A stretch of 64,000 bases of DNA, taken from NCBI GenBank assembly GCA_019096195.1, contig JAGTXK010000060.1:1-64000 (forward strand). The letters are read 5' to 3'. A program made the position numbers and the translations under genes. Source of the DNA: Boletus sp. NGJ. Taxonomy: Eukaryota > Basidiomycota > Agaricomycetes > Boletales > Boletaceae. This document shows positions 56,730 through 64,000 of this stretch, in pieces; position 1 is the first letter of the stretch, and every line of letters begins with the position of its first letter. The notes under the pieces were generated by a model that had not been told where the DNA came from, did not search any database, and worked only from the letters and a program-made list of their open reading frames with translations.

Positions 56730-58337
56730 TCAATAATATACATCACGAATGTATTCCCGTGCCCATGGTCCCAGCTCGTTATCGGCCATAGGGATAGTGA
56801 CGCCACATACAGCAAAGTGCCGAGCAACGCTTTCCTTATCGATGGCGTCTGTAGAGCCCACATACGGGACATAGCAGACTTGGGGAGAGACGCTGAAAGC
56901 CCCTCTCCTCAGGATATTCTCATATCCTCCTGGCTCAGAGAAGAGCTCGGTAACAACGGCCATGAACTTCTGGCGGGCTTCGCGAGACTCGGGGTCATTG
57001 GGGAGTACCACAGGGCGAAGGCGCGCGACTGTTCGACTCGCTCTCATGTCGGTTGTGAACGGCCGTCCGTCTGCATCACGTCGGATGCCTTTGGGACAGG
57101 AGCTCGGATTGGCTGCGTAGTACGCCACCCAACATTCGACGGGGTCCTCTAGGCGAGGGTTGTTCAAGGGAACGGGAAGCTTGGGAATTGAGGTAGGGTG
57201 CTCCCAATCTGGAGTACGCCAGGTTGATAGCAGGTAGCGTTGGACTTCTGTCTTCTGCTCCCTGGGCGTTCTATGAGCATCTGAGCACAAAGCCTTGACT
57301 TTGGTCAAGGCTTGATAATTCCCGGGCTGGTGAGCCGCTTTAATGAGCGATTGGATGTGCTTGATGCTCTTGGCAGGCTTGGTGGGCTTGTGGGCTTGTG
57401 GGACAGCCACCTGCCAGCCCTGAGAGGCAGAAAGGTGTTCTTCAATGAACGACTGGGGCACCAAATCGTCATCATTCGAAAGGTGCCCTGCAGATAAAAC
57501 GGCGGCGAAAGAGCGAGCAGCAACGCAATCTGGGAGCTGCGCCTGAGGGGATGCGGGGGTGGCCATCGAAGGTGAAATGTGCTGGAGATAGAAGGACGAT
57601 AGGAGCTCAGGCGCGGAGGAAGTGTTGGTAGGAGACGCCGCATCAGGTAGGTGGGGAAGCTGAGGGAGCCCAGGTGGGGTGGCTGCAGCGGGGGCGGGAT
57701 CCGCGGATGCAGAGGACTTTGTCACGACAGATACGGGTGGCGTCTCCAGTGTGGAAGGCTCTGTTACAGGAACGGTCGGGACGGTGGCGAGTCTGAGTTT
57801 CTCCTGGAGCCTCTCACAATCAGTGCGACTGGACTCTAGCTGGGCACGGATAGAGAAGAGCTCTTCGCGAGCTTGGTTGCGCTCGAGACGATAGCGCTCG
57901 ATACTGTCGCGCAGTTCGCGCTCCTCCTCCTTTTGGCGTCGAATGCCCTCGGATACACCCTTGTTGTACATATCCTCGCGGGCACGCTTCCGATCCTGGA
58001 AGGCAATCTGAAAGGCGGGCTGATGGGGGGAGTAGCTCGCATCGGCGACGTGCTTCATGTACGCAGTGCAGACATCACAGCCTGATGGGTGTACGATGCC
58101 ATAGTCCTCGAGGAACTCCCATGGAGACAAGAGGGTTGGTATGCCACGGTTATCTCGTATGGACGCGCGGAACGGCTCGTCGTTGCTGGAGAGCGGGTAC
58201 ATTACTATTTTCCTGTACGAGGATGATTTCGCGCGTTGAAAAGAAAGCGCACCAGGCGAATATGGAATAAGATCTGAAGTTGAACAAGGGTACTGTATCA
58301 TCTGAGCTGCAGCATGGCGGCGCTGATATCCTCTCAA
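56730..58337 (-). CDS. Intronless 535-residue ORF of unknown function
   Basis: One uninterrupted frame from [20 protein letters not shown] to EYIRDVYY, unusual beside intron-rich neighbours. Parts: an N-terminal region with [20 protein letters not shown] (a C-x2-C pair and later H), a coiled coil at about residues 115-180 ([40 protein letters not shown]), a Pro/Ala/Ser-rich linker, a lysine-rich helix ([20 protein letters not shown]), and a C-terminal domain with [29 protein letters not shown] and [20 protein letters not shown]. No enzyme motif, signal peptide or membrane segment. I recognise no family; the lack of introns suggests a retrocopy, a mobile-element-derived gene or a multi-copy fungal family. 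Confidence 0.6.
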   Translation of the reverse strand: MRGYQRRHAAAQMIQYPCSTSDLIPYSPGALSFQRAKSSSYRKIVMYPLSSNDEPFRASIRDNRGIPTLLSPWEFLEDYGIVHPSGCDVCTAYMKHVADASYSPHQPAFQIAFQDRKRAREDMYNKGVSEGIRRQKEEERELRDSIERYRLERNQAREELFSIRAQLESSRTDCERLQEKLRLATVPTVPVTEPSTLETPPVSVVTKSSASADPAPAAATPPGLPQLPHLPDAASPTNTSSAPELLSSFYLQHISPSMATPASPQAQLPDCVAARSFAAVLSAGHLSNDDDLVPQSFIEEHLSASQGWQVAVPQAHKPTKPAKSIKHIQSLIKAAHQPGNYQALTKVKALCSDAHRTPREQKTEVQRYLLSTWRTPDWEHPTSIPKLPVPLNNPRLEDPVECWVAYYAANPSSCPKGIRRDADGRPFTTDMRASRTVARLRPVVLPNDPESREARQKFMAVVTELFSEPGGYENILRRGAFSVSPQVCYVPYVGSTDAIDKESVARHFAVCGVTIPMADNELGPWAREYIRDVYY

Positions 58338-58495
58338 ACACGTGCCTGCCGTGCGGACAACGCCTGGCTCTGTTTGCTCTTGTTAGGTTCCAAAGCCTTG
58401 TTTACTCGTATTTGTCCCTGTGGCTTGGTACTGGCAAACTTTAATTTAAGTATCATCCATAACACTCCATCTCCTCCGTCCATTCCTCCATCCCC

Positions 58496-59793
58496 ATGGC
58501 CTCAAGACCCATCGTCACAGTACATTCCGCAGATTCCTCCTCCTCCCTCCCCCTCCCCGCCGTCTTCACCGCCCCCATCAGGCTCGATGTCGTCGCCCAG
58601 GTCCACAGTGAGTCCTTCTGCTCCCCGCCCGTGCTCTCCCGTTCATGTCCCCCTAGAGAGCATTGCAAAGAACAAGCGCCAGGCCTACGCCGTGAGCGAA
58701 AAGGCCGGCCACCAGACCTCCGCCGAGTCCTGGGGTACCGGTCGCGCCGTCGCCCGTATTCCCCGTGTCGGCGGTGGTGGAACGCACCGCTCTGGCCAGG
58801 TACATCCAGCCCGTCTTCCCGTCCCTCGCCCTTAACCATCCACCTAGGCTGCCTTTGGTAACATGTGCCGTGGTGGTCGCATGTTCGCCCCTACCAAAAC
58901 TTGGCGCAGGTGGCATGTCAAAGTCAACCAGAACCAGCGCCGCTTCGCTACCGTCTCCGCACTCGCTGCTTCTGCCCTGCCCTCCCTCGTTCTCGCCCGT
59001 GGTCACCGCATCGAGCAGGTCCCCGAGGTGCCTCTCGTCGTGCCCGCTGCCGTCGAATCCTTCAAGAAGACCAAGGAAGCGGTTGCCCTCTTGAAGAGCA
59101 TCAACGCTTACGATGATGTTGTCAAGGTCTCCAACTCTCGTAAGCTCCGCGCCGGAAAGGGGAAAATGCGCAACCGTCGTTACCGCCAACGTAGAGGCCC
59201 TCTCATCGTCTACAACGAGGACAACGGCATCGCAAAGGCATTCCGCAACCTCCCTGGTGTCGAACTTGCCAACGTCAAGAGACTGAACCTTCTCCAGCTC
59301 GCTCCTGGTGGTCATCTTGGCCGCTTCATCATCTGGACCGAGGATGCTTTTGCCTTGCTTGACCAAGTTTTCGGTACCTTCGATAGCCCATCCGCCTTCA
59401 AGAAGGATTACGTGTAAGTGTCGACATGCGCCTTCTACATGCTCCTCTCACTCTTTTTTGTCTAGCCTTCCTGTCGCCAAGATCACCAATCCCGATGTCA
59501 CCCGTCTCATCAACAGCACTGAGATCCAATCCGTTGTCCGTCCCGCCCACGCCAAGATCCAGAAACGACCCTGGACACAAAAGAAGAACCCTTTGATCAA
59601 CAAGGCTGTTCTCTTCCGCTTGAACCCTTATGCCAAGGTCCTCCGCAGACAGGAGCTCCGTACGTGCCCCTTACCCGGTCTTGCGCCAATACTCATTCCA
59701 TACCCAGTCCGTCAAGTGCAAAAAGAAAAGAAGGAAAAGAAATCGGGGTCCGTTGCTGGCGAGGCGTTCCTCACTACCCTCTTCGCTTCCTGA
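58496..59793 (+). CDS. RPL4: 60S ribosomal protein L4 (uL4)
   Basis: Large-subunit ribosomal protein lining the exit tunnel. The start [20 protein letters not shown] continues [18 protein letters not shown] first intron (about 58609-58660) precedes [20 protein letters not shown] and [20 protein letters not shown], then [20 protein letters not shown], the extended-loop region of uL4. [80 protein letters not shown] and [20 protein letters not shown] follow. It stops at 59791 after [14 protein letters not shown]. The eukaryotic C-terminal extension is present but short. Four introns. Divergent from the intronless ORF across 158 bp; convergent with the transporter gene. Confidence 0.95.
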
Positions 59794-60026
59794 AGTGGCT
59801 CGTGATTGCTTGTTTTTCATCTTATGGCCCACATGCCTTGTGTGCACCTATGTCACGCCCGCAAAAATACATGGGGAATGCCCGAGTGTGTCACCACATA
59901 AGGCCTGTATAGGAGCATCGGGATAATTACTGTTCCGATATCAAAGGTATAAAAGGGTACGCAAACTGTGTCGTAAGGACATAACAAGAAACCCGCCAAC
60001 GCTGAGACTATGAACGTGTCACGAGA

Positions 60027-62497
60027 TCAAAACACCACAGGAGCTTGATGTTTTTCAAAGGATCCAAATTGACCCTCGGCCAGGTTATTAAGTGTATCCT
60101 CTTCTTTGTCAAGTTTGCGGACAGATAACCAGAAGACGATCCCAGTGACCCCCGCCAGGATGGCGACGGAGGCGTAGTTCCATACGAGCAAAGGATCGAT
60201 GGACAACGCTGTTCGGGAACGAAATGGTTAGATTCTGGCCACCCATATGAAAGTTGCACTGACAAACGAAAGCCTCGCCGAGCGCAGCAGAGAGAGCGCT
60301 CGTGAAGAGGAACAGGGACATCACAAGTGAGCGCATGTTCCTCGGAGCTTTGGTGAACGCATACTCGAGCCCGGTGATGGAGGCGAAAATCTCGCTGAAC
60401 GCGATCAAGACATATCTGGATCAAGCGATCTGTTAGTCTACCGACGATAAGGCTTTGGGTGCTCTGCTTACGATCCGGTTTGGATCCAGACGTTCAAGGG
60501 CGAGACGATTGGATTCCCTTGGGAGTCTACGCAAGTACTTGCGTAATCACCACATGCGTTCGTCTAATCGTTCATTCAACATGCCTGAATTGGAATATGC
60601 TACACGACTCGCCTTGTAAATGTACTGCTGGACGACAGCTGCCCAAATCATGGCTGCAGTTCCAGTGGCAAAGCCCCAGGCAATTCTCTTGAGAGCGGTG
60701 AATTTCCAACCCTTTCTTGCGAGTGCAGGGTATATCTGAGGAGAGATAATAAGTTGACTTGAATAACATCATGACTGTGGCTTGCAGCCTACCAGTAAGT
60801 CGCAGATGGGAATGAAAATGATAAGTGCGAAAGGGTCCAGGTTCGACAAGACATCATTGGGCAGGCCATGAGTATTCATAGTGGCAGCTTGTGAGGTCAA
60901 ATTGTTGTTCAACTGATTGTAGCAGAGCCCTGCACACACAAAACGTCATGGGGATTCGCACGAGATAAGGGATCCGCGTACAGTAGATCGGGAACCACGC
61001 AAAGACGCTGCAAGCCTTGAAACCACGCCGGACCTCGTCGACCCAGTTGTCGTCAAAATTCATCCACTCGGGCTTCTCACCGACCACCTTCGAGGGTTTA
61101 GCGTTCTCCCAAAAATTATCTGCGGTAAGTTGTCTGATGCATCGAACAGGGTTCCAGCTCCAACAATCTCTGAGTGCGTGTCGCCAAAGACGGAACGAAG
61201 TGCCCAGCACGGAGCCAGTGGGAGGGGAAACGCGGTATCGTCCATGACCCCACCAGAGGAAGAGGGGCGAGATAAAGAAGACGGCAGTCGGGAGTGTATA
61301 TGCGAGCCAGTAACCCACATACTACGAGGTCATACGATGCTTAAAAGCGGCGATCAAAGGCGAGGAAAGCATTTACCTTTTCCGCATAGACCATGCCAAT
61401 TTGGCCAATGAGCGCGCCGATGTTGATAAAGAGATAGAAATACTGGATTGGTGAGGGTAGATAAGCTTGTGCGAGGTGTGATGGAGGAACGCGTACCATA
61501 TAGATTCTCGACGTCGTCAAGGTAGGGTCAACAATAACACGCTCGCCAGATTTTGTGGTAGTAATGAATGGTTTCGTGCGTCGATATTGCTCAGCGACCA
61601 ACGGGGAGATATTAGACTTGAACCCGCCAGCTCCTGTACCGGTGACGACGAGAGACAATATGAACAATCCAAGTGATGCCTTCCCGCCGATAATACCGGG
61701 AATTGCAGATATGATCATGATGACATGTCCAAGCATGGCCAGAGCCACGCTCCAGCAAATAGTCTTGTAACGTCCCCAATAGGTGTCAGCGATGTAGGCG
61801 CCACCGATAGGACAGATGTATGACCTAGCATGATCAGGCTACTGCAGGATAAGAATAATCGACACCGAATGCCTACCAAAATTGGTAGAATGTAGTCAAT
61901 CCAGTAGACATCTGCTGGCCATATCCAAGTGCACCGGACTGCCCAGTCGGCCCACCAGCACCGGTGCGAGAACCGGGTGGCAATGGTTGCTGAATGAAGT
62001 TCACCTGTCAAAATGTGAGTGCCTGAACATGTGGAACGGCCCGGCATTGTTAACTTACAAAGACAGCGCTGGCACCTTTCCATCGGGTGACAATTGAATA
62101 TTGAGCGTTGACAAGACGATGAATCGAATTTGCATACCATAATACTGAGAACGTCAGAGATTAGAGGAGGGGGGACTCATTCTCACTGGAGGATTGAAGT
62201 GCTCACCGAGAAACGCTCCGCCAGCTCAACGACAGCAATCACTACGACAAAGGTCGGAATAAGTGGGTGGAACTAAGAGATCACTCACTGTATGCGGTCC
62301 AGGGAAGGGCATCGGACACACGGCGGAGAGTAGCCAGCTCTTCTTCTGAAGGGAACTCGAGTCCCTCATGGGCACTATCGTCGTCGTCGTCGATAGGTAT
62401 CGAATCCTTCTTTTCGAGGGAGGCCGTCAAGGAGAGACGTCGGTCGTCTCCCGCCAGTTTGGCGGCAATACTGTGATCAGGTTCCAGACGGGCCATC
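60027..62497 (-). CDS. PTR2: Proton-coupled di/tripeptide transporter (PTR2/POT family)
   Basis: Plasma-membrane importer of small peptides driven by protons. The start MARLEPDHSIAAKLAGDDRR opens an acidic cytosolic leader (SIPIDDDDDSAHEG, LEFPSEEELATLRRVSDALP). Small exons then give the family's first membrane segments and IGGAYIADTYWGRYKT-like sequence. The POT signature GTGAGGFKSNISPLVAEQYR is present, followed by YFYLFINIGALIGQIGMVYA, VGYWLAYTLPTAVFFISPLF, ACSVFAWFPIYWLCYNQLNN, LSNLDPFALIIFIPICDLLI, FTALKRIAWGFATGTAAMIW and LIAFSEIFASITGLEYAFTK. The end is NNLAEGQFGSFEKHQAPVVF at 60027. About twelve membrane spans and about ten short introns, as usual for fungal PTR2. Confidence 0.9.
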
Positions 62498-63550
62498 CTG
62501 CTGGTCAAAGAGTGAGGACAAGGTAAGCGGGATCCGAAAAGCTTAGCTTCTCCTCTTGATGCGAACGAAACTTGTACCTTATTTGATGATAGCGATAAGT
62601 CCACCCAATTTGCACAAGCGTGTGATGCTCATGAGATTAACCAGGTACCGTACGGGGTGAAACTTCATCCTGGCCGTCGTTTGGTTATCCGAAATACGGC
62701 AATCATGACCGCGTGGGGTCACCGTGAACGAGGACAGATCAAGGTGGCTTAGCAAGTTCTATCAAGAGTCACCATGAGATGTAGGATAGTTTCAACTGCG
62801 TGCATCGCAAACCCGCTTGACCACTGCGGTTCAACATCAGACACATTCCCATCGGTGTCTTTCGCCAACAATGCGAGCATCCCGGATCTCATATCCTAAT
62901 AGTCAATGTGTTATCTCAGATCTTATTGTACACAGCCTGGGCGTACTAACCTTCTGCCAAATCCGAAAGCGTAGCTGGCGTTATCTTGACTCTCTGCATC
63001 CAAGAAGTGTTCGGGGGCCATGTGTCGGTCGAACGAATAGTAGAACCCACCCTACCTGAAAGCCTGAGGCATGATGTTTGGCATCACACTGAGCCCTAGG
63101 CTCACTTCTACTCAGATAAGCTGGAAATCCCGCGAAAAAGGTGCTATAAGCCTCATCTATGTCCCCATAGTACCATGCGAGTCGCTATGAGGGGAAGCTC
63201 AGTTAAATGATGATAAACAACTTACACACAGGCGGGACAGGATGCCGCCTCGACGTTACAGCATCATGCAACAAGGGTCTGTCAGTCCGCGCTAGCAGCC
63301 TCAAAGTTAATGAACACCTGGGTCTCCATTACATATATCAGTCTTTGAGTGACTCAGTCTCTGACGCAGCTGCAAGATACGCAGGATTATATCAAAACAT
63401 ATATGCCATGCTCGAAGTACGTACAGTTGCCGAGGCTTCCCTGGAGCACAGTGTTGTTACAACCGTTTGCAAAGCGATGCGGAAAACATATTTGAGAATT
63501 TGACTCGTCGGAAACTGCCAGAGTAGGACCCCGGTTGTGCCTAGCCTACA
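62498..63550. other. Promoter region of PTR2 and gene-free sequence
   Basis: About 1 kb upstream of the transporter. Short ORFs (for example 63207-63503) have no recognisable domain and no splice support. No RNA gene or clear repeat identified. Confidence 0.4.
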
Positions 63551-63579
63551 TGTGCATGATTAGCTACTTGTGACTGACT

Positions 63580-64000
63580 GTGACCTGTACTGTATCCACT
63601 ATGCTGCTGCTGTCTCCAGCCTGTGAATCTGAGGAACTCCACATATTTACAATCTCCCTTACTGTCTATTCTCTCCTCAAGAAGAAGGCATCTACTAAGG
63701 GCAAAGTGTCAACATCAAAGGAAGAGAAGTCCATCAAAATCAAAGAACTGCAATTTTCCATCAGTGACAGCAACTCTGGGAGGATCAAGTAGTGTGCACC
63801 ACATATGAAATATTACTGGCCGTGGCAATGCTGTCCCCTGAGTGATCACCCACATGGGCAAGAAGATGTGCATCAGTCTTTTGCAGCTTTATCCACAAAG
63901 AGAAGCATATTCATGTCTGGCACTTCTGCTGCAATACGATTCATGTAAATGGCATGCAACTTGTCATTCTGCTCAGCAGCAGAGAAATATATCATTTTTC
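63580..64000 (+). other. Coding-like fragment of a probable multi-copy family, cut by the window edge
   Basis: An open stretch gives ESEELHIFTISLTVYSLLKK, KASTKGKVSTSKEEKSIKIK and ELQFSISDSN, then stops; the remaining 200 bases are AT-rich and coding-like in broken frames. A hydrophobic/lysine-rich start followed by a Thr/Lys/Ser linker resembles large repeated protein families in Rhizoctonia-type genomes. This is recollection of style, not a match I can verify. Confidence 0.3.

Noticed and set aside
53888-62497. A biosynthetic gene cluster around the biotin enzyme and transporter
   Set aside because: Neighbours are a ribosomal protein, an orphan ORF and a general peptide transporter; no other biotin or tailoring genes are present.

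Overview
This window is nuclear DNA from a filamentous basidiomycete. Genes are dense and lie on both strands. Nearly every gene is cut by many introns of about 45-65 bases with GT...AG ends. Products match fungal housekeeping families, including homoaconitase of the fungal lysine pathway, a fused biotin enzyme, Arp2/3, Mediator and Sde2. The exon style and the multi-copy-looking debris at both ends suggest Agaricomycetes, possibly a Rhizoctonia/Ceratobasidium-like fungus. That placement is inference.

Layout. 0-1.2 kb: the tail of a probable Tc1/mariner element and decayed coding-like debris. 1.2-15.8 kb: DBP2 RNA helicase (-), a Rsr1/Rap-type GTPase (-), a nuclear cyclophilin (+), eIF4B (-), the Arp2/3 p34 subunit (+), an Alba-fold protein (+), a PHD/WHIM chromatin protein (+) and APC10 (-). 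15.9-18.4 kb: a decayed patch with a UBA4/MOCS3 pseudogene and a TUG/UBX protein whose 5' half cannot be recovered. 18.8-37.3 kb: PITH protein, MED25, a mucin-like secreted protein, OLA1, pICln, an SH3 protein, a MARVEL-like membrane protein, a polyproline/WH2 protein, a NUDIX hydrolase and homoaconitase. 37.3-41.3 kb: unrecognised genes, one apparently damaged. 41.4-48.9 kb: Sde2, a DUF1295 membrane protein, ILV5 and VPS34. 48.9-53.9 kb: a gene-poor stretch followed by two tandem C2H2 zinc-finger paralogues. 53.9-62.5 kb: a BIO3-BIO1 fusion, an intronless orphan ORF, RPL4 and a PTR2-type peptide transporter. 62.5-64 kb: mostly empty, ending in another repeat-like coding fragment.

There is no operon, secondary-metabolite cluster, CRISPR array or clear defence system. 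The genes are mostly independent. Loose themes are RNA and splicing (DBP2, cyclophilin, eIF4B, Alba, pICln, Sde2), actin and polarity (Rsr1, ARPC2, WH2, SH3), and amino-acid and vitamin synthesis (LYS4, ILV5, BioDA). Many pairs are divergent across 150-300 bp and probably share promoters. The best leads are the long intron inside DBP2, the broken UBA4, an in-frame mitochondrial-type leader on OLA1, and two places where a coding-like stretch ends exactly at the TAG of a possible splice acceptor. Gene models were spliced by eye. Outer limits are firmer than individual junctions.
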